Part shown: positions 11,765 to 23,700 of the stretch, piece after piece
Position numbering within the stretch: the first letter of the stretch is position 1
Layout: each line of letters begins with the position of its first letter
Origin: Whitmania pigra
Taxonomy: Eukaryota; Annelida; Clitellata; Hirudinida; Haemopidae
Length of the DNA stretch: 64,000 nt
Assembly: GCA_021613335.1 (NCBI GenBank)
Contig: JAJTWR010000044.1
Coordinates: 998,501 to 1,062,500 of the forward strand
Direction of reading: 5' to 3'
Program-made: the position numbers and the translations under genes
The notes under the pieces: generated by a model
What the model was told of the DNA's origin: nothing
The model's database searches: none
The model's input: the letters and a program-made list of their open reading frames with translations, nothing else

Positions 11765-14700
11765 ATGTATAGCATGTTTAAAGAAGTGCACTCTCCAACC
11801 GGGGTCGAACTAGCGGTTGTGTGCAACTTTTTAAATTCCTATGAAGAAAATCTGGTGATTTCAACAGCAAATGAGTTACAAGTTTACAGAATGAACCATA
11901 ACATTGGAAATAAAAGTAACGACACAGAACTGCGAAAAGAACCAGAGAAATCAATCAAATCAAAGCTGGAGTGTTTGCTGACGTTTAAACTCTTTGAAAA
12001 AGTGGTTTCTATTCAGCCCATAAAAATAGAAAACAATACAGATTTTCTTTTGCTTTGCTTTCAAGAGGCCAAACTGTCACTTGTGCAATATGATCGTGAA
12101 ATGCATGACTTGAAAACAACTACTCTTCATAACTATGAATTTGATTATCTGAAAGATGGCAGGGAACAGAATGTGAGTTATCTTCCAATTGCAAGATGTG
12201 ATCCTGAATCAAGATGTGCTGCTGCCTTACTGTATGGAAACAGGATGGCTGTGTTTCCCCTTTTCAAGAATGAATCAGGAATATCTATCGGTTATTCTTA
12301 TATCATCGATCTGAGGAAGTTGAATGAAAAAGTTACGCATGTTGTTGATTTTCAGTTTTTGCATGGATTTTGCGAACCAACTGTAGCTATGTTGTATGAA
12401 CCCTTGCCCACTTGGTCAGGAAGGATAGCAATAAAAAAAGACTCATTTAGCATGGTTGCCATTTCTTTGAATCTCGAACAGCAAGTGAATCCTTCAATTT
12501 GGTCGGTCAGTGGATTACCATTTGATGCATTTCAACTGTTACCAGTTCCCAAACCTTTGGGAGGTTTGTTGGTTTTTGCCACCAATTCATTGATGTACTT
12601 CAACCAGAGTTGCCCGCCCCATGCAGTTTCACTGAACTGTATTGGATCTGCAACCACAGATTTTCTACTGAAAGACCAAAAAGGTGTTGAGCTCACATTG
12701 GATTGTTGTCAAGCATGTTTTGTGAGAAACGATAAAGTCTTGATTTCATTGAAAGAAGGAGACCTGTATGTGCTTACGTTGCTCAATGATAACACAAGAA
12801 CAATCAGAGGTTTTCACTTTGATAAAGCAGCCTCCTGCGTGCTGACAACTTGCATTTGCGTAATCGAGGAAGAGTTTTTGTTCCTGGGTTCTCGTCTCGG
12901 CAATTCTCTTCTCCTGAAGTACTCTGAGAAACAAATAGAGGATGGAAATGCGGAAGATGATTGCAAATCATCGGATATTTTGGAGGATCCCGAAGAACTG
13001 GAACTTTATGGTAAAGGATCCACAAGATCAACATTGATGCAGTATTCTTTTGAGGTTTGTGACAGCATTCTGAACAATGGTCCGTGCGGTCACGCAGTCA
13101 TGGGTTGTGCTGCATCACTTTCAGAAGAATTCGTCGATTCTGACAATCCGGACGTCGAATTGGTAACAACATCTGGTTTTAACAAGAGCGGGGCCATCTC
13201 TATTCTTCAAAGGAGCATTCGTCCACAATTAGTCACCACATTCAAAATGTCAGATTGTGTAGATGTTTGGACCGTTGTCAGCAAAGATGAGTCCCAAAGT
13301 GCCGGGAACATCGAAGAGTACGAAGAAGATGATGACTATCATTCACTGATGATTCTAAGTGAGCCTAAAACAACCATGATACTCAGAGCTGGAATTGAAA
13401 TATCTGAACTTGATCAAAGCGGTTTCATTACTCAGGCGCCAACAATTTTTGCCGGAAATATTGGTGGCAATCAATATATTATTCAGGTGTCAACTTGTGC
13501 AGTAAGACTTCTTGAAGGAACAAAATGTCTTCAACACGTGGCCCTAACACAAGAATCGCCTGTCATCAGCTGCTCTTTGGCAGATCCCCACCTTGCCCTT
13601 TTAACAGAATCTGGACAGGTCTTAATGATTTCTCTCAAGCAATTGGCTGATGGTCCTTCATCAAGATTAGTTCTCTGCAAACCTCTCATCCTGAAAAATG
13701 TTGTGGCTTTGAGCATGTACAGGGATGACTCTGGCCTGTTTTGCAGTCAAACTTATGCTGATCCATCGACCGAAGTTGAAAATTCCGACGGCGACATTGA
13801 AATGCTGGACGAAGACGAACTTCTGTATGGCGTCAAACAAGAAAAATCCAATGATCCAAAAGCTCCTGCCAAAGAATCTTCTTTTTCATTAAAGACTTCA
13901 ACTCACTGGCTTGTAACTAGTCAAAGCAATGGAGACCTCTTGATCTACTCAGTGCCTAATTTTGAAGTGAAATTTAAATCCTGGAATTTCATTTTTGGAC
14001 ACCAGGTGCTCTGCAACAATTTGGTTAACGAACCCGAGATAGCCGACACTCCGATGCCCGAAATTAGGGAGCTGCTTATGGTTGGCATGGGAAACAAAAA
14101 TCTCAGACCTCATTTGATGGCCATTATTGATCAGGAACTGATAATTTATGAAGCTTATGAGTACATGACAGCCAGTGATGTTCCCATCTTACAATTGAGG
14201 TTTAAAAAAGTTCTTCATAGTCTGAGTGCCAGAGACGTCAGTTATCAAGTTACAGACCTGACAGACAAAGAGGCCTTAGAAAGAAATGTGGCTAAAAGCA
14301 AAAGAAAGTTATTGAGACAGTTTGAAAATGTTTCGGGTCTCACAGGAGTATTTTTGTGTGGTGCTTGTCCTCACTGGATTTTCATGACCTACAGGGGAAT
14401 TCTCAGGTTTCATCCAATGGTTATCGATGGTCCCATAACATTCCTCGCCTCCTTTCATAATGTCAATTGCCCTAAAGGATTTCTTTACTTGAATTTAAAA
14501 TGCGATCTTCGTATATCTATGCTTCCGACAAACCTCATTTACGATTCTCCTTGGCCAGTACGAAGAATTCCGTTAAGGTGCACCCCGTATTATGTGGCGT
14601 ACCATCCCGAAGATAAATTCTATGCCGTCGTCATGAGCTTATCAAAACCGTGCGACAAACTCGTGAAGATAGTCGGAGACAATGAAAAAGAAATCGAAAC

Positions 14701-15829
14701 AGTGGAGAGAAAAGGCAAGTTTATTTATCCAACAATCGAGAAGTTTCTCTTGCAGTTCTATTCACCATTGAGTTGGGAACCAATACCTCAGTGCAGACTG
14801 GAATTTGATGAATTTGAACGAGTCACTTGCATGCAGCTGATTAACTTCAAGTCAGAAGGAACCATGAGCGGATTGAAGGGTTACATTGTGTGCGGCACAA
14901 CTTACTCTTACACGGAGGACATCCCGTGCAAAGGAAGGATCATCGTCATGGACATCATCGAAGTGGTTCCCGAACCTGGAGCACCGCTAACAAAGAACAA
15001 ACTGAAGATCGAGTACAACAGGGAACAGAAAGGAGGAGTCAGTGCTGTAGCAGGAGTTCATGGTCTCTTAGTCACTGCCATTGGTCAGAAAATTTATATT
15101 TGGCAGATGAAAGATGGAGATTTAAAGGGAGTTGCATTCATAGATGCTCAGATTTATGCTCATTCCATTGTTGTAGTCAAGAGTCTTTTGTTTGTTGGAG
15201 ATGCTTTCAAAAGTGTTACCCTCTACAGATACCAAGAAGATATGAAAGTTCTGTCTGTTGTGAGCAGGGACATGCTGCCTAGAGAGATTTATTCCTTGGA
15301 GTTTCTGGTGAACAATGAGGATTTGTACTTCATGGCAACCGATTCGGATAAAAACCTGCTCGTATATTCCTACCAACCTGAAATAAAGGAAAGCATTGGA
15401 GGACAAAAATTGATTCACAATGCTTGTTTTAAAATAGGAAGTCATGTGAATTCCATGTTTAGAATTCGATGTTCTTCCACGAACTCGCAAGATGATCCTT
15501 TTGTAAAGCGTCAAACAACATACATCTGCACTCTAGATGGAGGAATTGGTTGTGTTGTACCTCTGCCAGAGAAAATGTATAGGAGACTGCTAATGCTTCA
15601 GACTGTATTAACATGGTATACCTCTCACTTGGCTCTTTTAAACCCAAAAGCCGCTCGATATTCCAAATGCTCGCCAAAACAACTTTCCATACTGGATGGT
15701 GTTCTCATCTCAAAATTTCATGAATTGAGTTTTGCTGAGAAGAAAGAAGTTGCGGGAAGAATTGGAACTTCTTTGGAACAGATTTTGTCAGATATGGTTA
15801 ACATTGAAATGTGCACGTCTCATTTCTGA
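11765..15829 (+). CDS. CPSF1: Cleavage and polyadenylation specificity factor subunit 1 (CPSF160), intronless
   Basis: One uninterrupted frame of 1354 codons; the human protein is slightly longer (about 1440). It follows the animal CPSF1 sequence from the first residues (MYSMFK...HSPTGVE) to the last (...LSDMVNIEMCTSHF). Family landmarks seen in order: NLVISTANELQVYR (about residue 30), the SYIIDLRKLNEK block (about 180), FLHGFCEPT (about 200), an acidic linker with EMLDEDELLYG (about 680), and the C-terminal CPSF_A region (about 1000-1320). CPSF160 is the beta-propeller scaffold of the nuclear complex that recognises AAUAAA and directs cleavage and polyadenylation. It works with WDR33, CPSF30 and FIP1. 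The start is the first ATG and coincides with the family start. All other host genes here have introns, so this copy may be a retrogene that kept or replaced the parent. No decay is visible. Confidence 0.97.
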   Translation: MYSMFKEVHSPTGVELAVVCNFLNSYEENLVISTANELQVYRMNHNIGNKSNDTELRKEPEKSIKSKLECLLTFKLFEKVVSIQPIKIENNTDFLLLCFQEAKLSLVQYDREMHDLKTTTLHNYEFDYLKDGREQNVSYLPIARCDPESRCAAALLYGNRMAVFPLFKNESGISIGYSYIIDLRKLNEKVTHVVDFQFLHGFCEPTVAMLYEPLPTWSGRIAIKKDSFSMVAISLNLEQQVNPSIWSVSGLPFDAFQLLPVPKPLGGLLVFATNSLMYFNQSCPPHAVSLNCIGSATTDFLLKDQKGVELTLDCCQACFVRNDKVLISLKEGDLYVLTLLNDNTRTIRGFHFDKAASCVLTTCICVIEEEFLFLGSRLGNSLLLKYSEKQIEDGNAEDDCKSSDILEDPEELELYGKGSTRSTLMQYSFEVCDSILNNGPCGHAVMGCAASLSEEFVDSDNPDVELVTTSGFNKSGAISILQRSIRPQLVTTFKMSDCVDVWTVVSKDESQSAGNIEEYEEDDDYHSLMILSEPKTTMILRAGIEISELDQSGFITQAPTIFAGNIGGNQYIIQVSTCAVRLLEGTKCLQHVALTQESPVISCSLADPHLALLTESGQVLMISLKQLADGPSSRLVLCKPLILKNVVALSMYRDDSGLFCSQTYADPSTEVENSDGDIEMLDEDELLYGVKQEKSNDPKAPAKESSFSLKTSTHWLVTSQSNGDLLIYSVPNFEVKFKSWNFIFGHQVLCNNLVNEPEIADTPMPEIRELLMVGMGNKNLRPHLMAIIDQELIIYEAYEYMTASDVPILQLRFKKVLHSLSARDVSYQVTDLTDKEALERNVAKSKRKLLRQFENVSGLTGVFLCGACPHWIFMTYRGILRFHPMVIDGPITFLASFHNVNCPKGFLYLNLKCDLRISMLPTNLIYDSPWPVRRIPLRCTPYYVAYHPEDKFYAVVMSLSKPCDKLVKIVGDNEKEIETVERKGKFIYPTIEKFLLQFYSPLSWEPIPQCRLEFDEFERVTCMQLINFKSEGTMSGLKGYIVCGTTYSYTEDIPCKGRIIVMDIIEVVPEPGAPLTKNKLKIEYNREQKGGVSAVAGVHGLLVTAIGQKIYIWQMKDGDLKGVAFIDAQIYAHSIVVVKSLLFVGDAFKSVTLYRYQEDMKVLSVVSRDMLPREIYSLEFLVNNEDLYFMATDSDKNLLVYSYQPEIKESIGGQKLIHNACFKIGSHVNSMFRIRCSSTNSQDDPFVKRQTTYICTLDGGIGCVVPLPEKMYRRLLMLQTVLTWYTSHLALLNPKAARYSKCSPKQLSILDGVLISKFHELSFAEKKEVAGRIGTSLEQILSDMVNIEMCTSHF

Positions 15830-16500
15830 ATTTTTAATTATCATATAAAGTTTTTATTCTGATTTTTTGTCTGCTTTAGTTTTTTTCCACACCGGTGGGT
15901 TAATCCATCCAGATAATTTGCATGTACAGGGATGTGCACTGCCTTATCAAGCATAATCATCATCGATAATCATACAAAAACCATTATCATCATTATCATT
16001 ATTATTATTATCATCATCATCATCATATTTATATACATGCAGAAAAGGTAGCATGGAGAGTGCAAAAAAAGTTATAGTTTTAATGACATGTCAAGCTATG
16101 GATTTGTTGCAAACTGAGGCATTATTTGGGGATTGAAGCATTCATTATTGAAATATAAAAGTTTCACAGACTTTTTTTAGACTTGAAAGGCATTGTTTAT
16201 TGATTTTGATAAAGATGGGTAACATTTTGCTTTGCCGTCAAAATTAGTGATCATAGCCTCGAAATTATCTACCAGTTCAGGAAGATGATTACAGAACCAT
16301 TTTGGTTTTGTCGAACACGTTTATTCCAGTTCTAGGTGGATTAGATGCATAAGATCATGCACCAACATGGAATGAGTTAAGATTTGCTGTTTCGGTTCCT
16401 GATTTCGTGATTCGGTAGTGTGACACCTACGAACGTACTTTATTAAAGCTTTACTCAGTTAGGCCATGAAATTCGGCTCTTGATGAAGGCCATAGTTGAC
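15830..16500. other. CPSF1 3' flank, no gene recognised
   Basis: No canonical AATAAA lies close after the CPSF1 stop. The nearest variants are ATATAA at about 15843 and a T-rich tract. An ATC/ATT triplet run lies at about 15985-16026. Nothing coding was recognised. Confidence 0.5.
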
Positions 16501-16501
16501 T

Positions 16502-16965
16502 TATAACAAGGAATAACTTTTTTGTTAATTTTTATTAAAACATTTTTATTTAATAATTAACTTTTTTGTTAATTTTTATTTAATAATTAACTTTTTTTTG
16601 ATAAAAATTAACATCCATCCATCCATCCATCCATCCATCCATCCATCCATCCATCCATCCATCCATCCATCCATCCATCCATCCATCCATCCATCCATCC
16701 ATCCATCCATCCATCCATCCATCCATCCATCCATCCATCCATCCATCCATCCATCCATCCATCCATCCATCCATCCATCCATCCATCCATCCATCCATCC
16801 ATCCATCCATCCATCCATCCATCCATCCATCCATCCATCCATCTATCTATCTATCCACCATGAATGATATTAATAATTACAATGATGATGATGATGGTGC
16901 TAATAATTACAATGATTACAAAGATTTTAATGAAAATTAACAAAAAAGTTAATTATTAAATTTTA
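16502..16965. repeat. (ATCC)n array of about 240 bp between inverted repeats
   Basis: ATCC repeats run almost perfectly from 16613 to 16842 and pass into ATCT at 16843-16855. The flanks are related as inverted repeats. TTAATAATTAACTTTTTTGT occurs on the left, in two tandem versions at about 16518-16612, and its reverse complement on the right, at about 16930-16965. The array may therefore have grown inside a small foldback or MITE-like element. Long open frames across the array (Ile-His-Pro-Ser or Met-Asp-Gly-Trp repeats) are products of the four-base repeat. Confidence 0.9.
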
Positions 16966-17746
16966 AATCATTTAATTTCATTTGAAACAAAGATATTAAA
17001 ATAAGGAGCTTGACGAAAATTAGAAGAAATTTCTCTTTTTAAAAGTTATCACTGTAAAGAGTGAAGAATTAAGGGGGGTGGGTGCTTTTTGGCTGAAATT
17101 AAAATTAAGTAAATTAAAGAATTTATTTATTTTTATTAAACTAAGACATTATTTAAAATTAATTTATTTGATTTTTTTAAACAAATTTTTCGTATGTACA
17201 AAAATAATTTGCAAAAATCTGTTTAATACTTTTTGCTTTATTAATGCGCTCTAGCCACTGCGAATCATGATGCAATTGTGGATGTGCCCGATCTTGCTGC
17301 AGAAGTTTTTCTAGTTATTTTATTGATTCTTTAGCTAAGATCTGCAAACGGTACATATTCTATTTCATAAGAGGAACGAATATTTGTGGTAAACAAAATA
17401 AGTGGTGACTATAAATTTTTGAAGCAATTTTTATAATAATACAATTCAGTAAATTTAACAATTGTATAATATTCGGAAAGGTAATTATCTCCCCTTTCGA
17501 AATATGTATCCTTTATATAATTTCTATGTTTACAAGATTTTGCGATAAACCGCACCGCTGCTGGAGAAATTGGCCTCAAACTTTTCTAGAGTGTTTTTAT
17601 TAAATCAAATACATCACATTGAAATATGTATAATTCATATAATTTCTATGTTTACGAGACTCATATATTTCGAAAAACCAGACCCCTCTCACCGCTGCCA
17701 GAATCACCGACGTAAAAGTTTGAACTATTGAATTATTTCTTTTCCG
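16966..17746. other. Intergenic DNA upstream of RAB3GAP1, no gene recognised
   Basis: AT-rich. A pair of related sequences occurs at about 17490-17540 and 17620-17680 (both containing AATTTCTATGTTTAC), suggesting a local duplication just before the gene. No convincing TATA box was fixed. Confidence 0.4.
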
Positions 17747-20700
17747 ATGAAGTTGGACAAAGACGAAGCCTTTCAAAAGAAAGGTTACAAGCCTGCTTCC
17801 GATTATGATAGGTTTGAGTGGAGCTAACTTCATCTAAATTTATTTGCATTAAAAACCGACCGAAACTGATTTTCCCTAACAGAAAAAAGCAATTAAAAAT
17901 TATGTCTATTAGTTGAATTTCATATTTGTTATTTGTGCCAAAATCAGGTGTCTTAAACGGATTGAGGATGTTTTGCGCAGTTGGGATCTTTCTGACGAAC
18001 AACACTCCCCTAACGAAGTTGTTTTGCGGTTTGCCTATTATAAATTCAGCTTGACTCGATACTTGATATCTGGAATCTCTGCTTACAATGGGACTGACAA
18101 GGATTCTGATGCGAAGACTGTCACATCGAAATCTCCTAAAAGAGGTGCCTTTTGAATGTTTTAGTTTTTGGGTTTTTTTTTAGTTGATCGATGCATCATT
18201 TTTGCAATTTACTTTCTGTGAATTAATTACTGGATGACTAACAAATTACAAAGAGTAACAAATGAATGTAGCAGGAGACAGGATGCTCAACCAACAAAAG
18301 GAAATTCCAAAAGCATGGTTGGACATGTTGGACACATCAAACATGTTTCCCAGGCATGACGCTCATCATTTTCATAAATGTTATGGCCTTAAGGAATTCA
18401 TTGTCATAGCAATATATGGGAATAAAAATGTCCCCTTTGATGAGACTGATTTGTTGCTCAGCATATTCTCATTTGTCGCTCTCAAATGCAAATGGTGAGT
18501 TGGTTTGTGCAATTTAATTGGTTTAATGGATAAAGTTGTCTGACTTTTGGATCAGGTAATCAATATTCTGTTGATTAATAGAAATTATTTTTCTTGTTTA
18601 TTCTTTTTTTCATTATCACCCTTTTTATTATCAAAATCGTTGAATATCTTTTCAGCCAACTACCCTTGTTTGTGAAGTGTGGTAAGCAAACATTGATTTC
18701 TAGACGTGTGAACCCTGGCATTCTACAATGTCCTGGCTTCAGGACATCCTTTAGATTTTGGGAAGGCATGTGTTCTCATGGTCAAAACTTGGATTATGTA
18801 ATGACAAGATTTGGACGTAACATGGTTGGTGTATTTTATGAATATATTATGAATAGCTTATAAATATAAAGTTGTGGGATGAAAGATCTTAATTTTGAGA
18901 CTGCTGCCTCCTATCACTTTTATTAATAAACTAAACTAATTAATGTTGTTATGTTTAGTACTCATTTAGAAATGAGATAAAGGAGTATGCATGTCAAGCA
19001 GGGGCTAAAGTCTCTATGACATTCACTTACCACATCAACATCGAGGAATTGTCAGATTGTCCATATAGAAGGTGCATTGGTATGTTCTCATAATAATATA
19101 TATATATAATGTTCTCATTATACCATATATGAATATGAAAATTTACAATGAAATCAAAAAGTTGGTCATAATGTTTGCAACCCAGCTTGTGCAATTGTGA
19201 AAAATTTCTATGAAGCTCTGTAGATGAACTATAATTACAATTGATATCAGTTTCTAAGATGTTTGTCATAACATAAATTTAACAAATTTCATGGTGCCTT
19301 TTCATAAAACTTTCTATTGGCAAAATTAAAATAATATTATGACTGTACTGTCATTGTTTCATATCGTAGATATGCTATATGAATAGTTAACAACAACCAT
19401 GTAATCAATAACAATCAGTCATTTTTTATTTTGTTAAATAACTTGCATGCTTTTTCAAGAATTTGAAAGCTTAAAACATTGCATCTCCTTTGGGCACTGA
19501 CACAATAGAAATGATATAGTTAATAAAAATCCTATTTGCATAAAAGGCTAAGTAAACATTAATGTAGCTGCACATGTGAGCAGTTATTGTTAAATTGTTT
19601 GCCATTTGGGTTTTGAATAGACAATAAGATTATTTATGGTGAAGGTAAGAATGTCTTTGGTTATGTGTAAATCAACAACATTATCCATGGCTTACACATT
19701 CAGTGACATTAAAGAACTTATGGAATAGAAGAAATAAACATTATATGTATTTATGGTTAAACAAGAATTACATGATTAATTTTGGTTTCGGAGGAGCAGA
19801 TACCTCAACAACTGACTTTGGGGTTGGGGGATGTGAAAGACTTTGGTATGATAAAAATGGACGTCCAAATATGTGAGTTTGACTGCTTATTGGTCCATTC
19901 TCTAAATTATTTACAAGCTATTCGTTATCACATAATATTCATGTTGCAGTGAATTCTACCTTAATGCTACTTGGTCAGATCAGGTGTATTCTGAAGTCAT
20001 CAGTTGTGAAGCCGATAGGTGAGTGTTTCAAGTTTATTCATATTGATTAACTAACTTTGGAATGGATTCATTTATAAACTATAAATTACTAATTTCTTTA
20101 ATTTGAAAGGGGTTTTAATGTTCTTGATGCTCCCAAATGGTCATTTCTAGCTGATATTGGAGATACGTCCGAAGCTCCACTGGGTTTGGAATTTATTATC
20201 ATTTATTTTATTATCATTTTTATTTTGCTATTAAGTTTTATTAAGGTGCTGTAGCATAATTTTAATAGCATTTACTTATATGAAGATGGCACCATTCTCG
20301 TTGTAATTGTTATCACCATAACCATTCTCATTATAAGGAGACTGTCTAAGGAGGTTCCTAAGTTTGTGCTCTTCAACACAAACTGGGTCGTTGCTATCAA
20401 ATCCAGAAATCTTTTCAATTCTGGAATATAGAAGAATATTTAAACAAAGAGAAGGTAGGTTGCATGTTGATTGAGATATTAACATTCAAAAATAACAGCC
20501 AGTTTGTTGAATGGATATGTTTGTTTATTTTGGGTCTGTTTTGTTTAAAATTGGGAGCACTTTAAATATTTATTATGTACACTTGAATGTTTCTTATCTT
20601 TTGTTGAGTTTAATTTTTATAATTAAGGACATTATTGCTATAAATTCAAACTTTATTTTTTATAAATCTTTATGTATCAGCAATTCATTAAGATGAAACA

Positions 20701-23700
20701 TTTCAGATATCAATGCATCCCTGACCAAGCAAGGTTCAATGGAGTCCAAGGTCAGGAAGATCACCTCAAAACTTACCCTTAAACCTGAGGAATCACCCAT
20801 TCCTGTTGAATCACTCAATGTCATTCTTGATGTAAGTTGAGATTTTGTTTGTGATGATAATTCATCTCTGATAACTAACTGATAGTGATGATGGTTCTTA
20901 AATAGTATTTTGAGTATTTTATGTCTAGCAAGTTGACATAATGATGAGGTTGCTATTTCTGTAACATTGGTATTGGGTCTTGAAGTGAAGAATTTAAGGA
21001 TTGTTGTTTGAAATGTTTTACTTTTGTTGGCATTTTTCAAATTTTTACTTTCAGTTCTTGTTTCACGATGCAAAGTTGCAACCATCCCAACATTCAAATG
21101 GAAGCAACCCCGGTACGACAATCACTGTTGAAGATGAAGTTGAGGACAAGTTCTACCTTTCATACAAAGTAATCTAACACCATATTATCTTATTCATTGT
21201 GACTTCATTTGTATATGAAAGATGTGAATTTAATTAATAATTTAGGAACTATCAAAATACGTCCAGTCATTTCAATCCTCAAGTCTCTTGAGTCGATTGG
21301 CAATATGCTTGTGCGTCGTCAACAAGTACCACGGAGGTTTCGGAGCTGTAAATCAGCTGTGGGCGGAGTTTGTTCTGGAGATGAAATATTGCTTGGAAAA
21401 CAATTGTGAAATTGAAGGGTATTCTTTCTCAATTTTAGACCACATTCATGAACATTTTAAAGCATAGTATAAAATGAGGATTTTTATGGCCTTAGTGACT
21501 GAACATATTTTGTAATTGTATTTCTAAATCTAATTTAATGATTATCTCAATCAACCAATGAAATGCCACTGACCCAATTAACTCTGCAATTTTTTTTGTT
21601 TCATGAAGTTTGCAACATGTTGAGTCAAACTTAGATTATTCAGAGCTGCTTCAGAAGCTACAAGTAAGACTTCATTTTCATTTATTATGAGAATGTCACT
21701 GTAATGGCATCATTATTACTATTTTTAAAGTTCAATTAAGTCACTTATTCCATAATGCAACCAAAATTCTTGTCACTGCAGATGCTGAATTCTTGTATTA
21801 AAAAGAAGAAAGCGAGGAATGCATTATCACCAATTGGTGATACTTCCAGTGAGTCATTTGTCATTAGCTTGCAGAGACGATTGTGAAGATAATATTTCAC
21901 TTCTGTTGAATTTATTTGCAAACATCTTTGGAAATATCATTTGCATTTCGATGGAATGTGACTCCATATCTGGTTCAAAGTTGCAAACAAATCAACTGGA
22001 ACATAACTAATTCTTTATTTTATGTATTTTGTAGTATATTAATTTATGATTCACCCTGATTTATTTGTTCATAAAAATGATTTTTACATTTTCAGCCACT
22101 ATTAAGATTAACACCTTGAATTTTAATGAGGAATTCACAGACGTATCTGAATTGCCTTTAGAAAAGATTATTGGTCTGTCAGAAGCCAGGTAAAATTAAG
22201 TTAAATAAAAATAATACACATAATAAAATAATATAATGTTGTTAACATTAACAATATGTTAATATGTAGGACTATATTGATTGTATTAGGACTACATTAA
22301 CTGTATATAATGTATTTTTACTCATATGTTTTCAATTTTACAAACCATACATCTATTTTCCTATATCCAGAGAGGATTCATCGACAAGTGGGTCCAGCCT
22401 GAGAGTTCATATGCTGTTTGACCGTCTATTGGCTAAGGATGCCTTCTATGCTGCCAATCCGGGATGTGCGATCGGAGACTTTGTGAGATGGTGCTCGAAT
22501 GAGGATTGGATAGAAAAGTTAGAAGGAAAGGATAAAATCACCAACAAGGTTATATAATATGTTTATTGTTCTAATATTTATGCAAGGCCACTTGTCAGAA
22601 TGACTATGAAGGCTTGTAAAAATTACAAGCTTGATGGTTGGCATGCAGGTTGCAAAATTTGGAAGGCAATCATAATGTGCTGTGTTCATCCTATATTAAT
22701 GGTTAAGATAGAGTGATGAAGAGTATATTATATAAATGAAGTAACATTTTTACTTAAGCCAAAAGTTAATTCAAAGTATGAATGATTTTTGTAAATAATT
22801 ATTTAATGGATAATTATCAACAGAATCACCAGGGACACCTGAACCAATGGATACAGATATCAGACGATGTGTCGTTGGTATTTCATAAAAGTAACAAACA
22901 AAGAAGGTTTCCTGAGGATGATGATGCTGCAAAGGTGGTAAATATTATTGCTTGGTGATGATCGTGGTTATTGATAAATTTCTTTGAATATTTATTGTCT
23001 CTAATTATTGTGTCAAGTGGAATTTTACCAAATTGAAAATGCAATTTGAGGGATATTGTCAGTGGTGCCAGATATATTATTTGTAATTATATATATCCAT
23101 TAATGACAGGATCAATTAATGCGGATCAATTGCAGGTTCTCCATTGGCTAGCTTTGGTGAAGCCCTCTGATTTGGTGTTGAAACTCATGCCAACCTTGAT
23201 CAATTCAGCTGTCACCACTCTTTTGGAACACCGTATGTTTATCAGGCTGTTGTCCGTGTTGATAATTTCCTATAAAATTAAATGTTGTTGCTATTACAAG
23301 TGACCTTCAAAAATACATGCTAATTTAAATTTAGTGATCAAATGCTATCAGATTTGATATGTAATGATTTAATATAACCAATTCCTAAAGCATCAGATAA
23401 ATAATACTTTTTTAACTCCAGCTGTGTGCCATCTTGAATTCCTTCAAGAATACCTTGTTCAATTCAGAAATAAACTGATTGGCCAGTTTCACAATGAAGG
23501 ACCTCAGTGCACTTCCTCTGGAATCAAAATATTAGAGGTGAAAAATGCTTGAGTGCTTTGTCTGGTATTTTTTACTGGGTTGGATAAATGTTTTGGATTG
23601 AAATTGTTTTGGAATTGTATTCAAATATTTGAATGTGATCCCCAAGTCTTGCTGATGTTGCTTTGATAGAAAAAAAAGTGGGGATTGTGATTTATTGTTC

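Noticed and set aside
14890..15514. 130-codon frames on both strands within CPSF1
   Set aside because: Shadow frames of the CPSF1 coding sequence.
16576..16867. Long frames of Ile-His-Pro-Ser or Met-Asp-Gly-Trp repeats
   Set aside because: Open frames exist in all phases of an ATCC repeat; there is no start context, flanking exon or domain. The same applies to 34111-34779.
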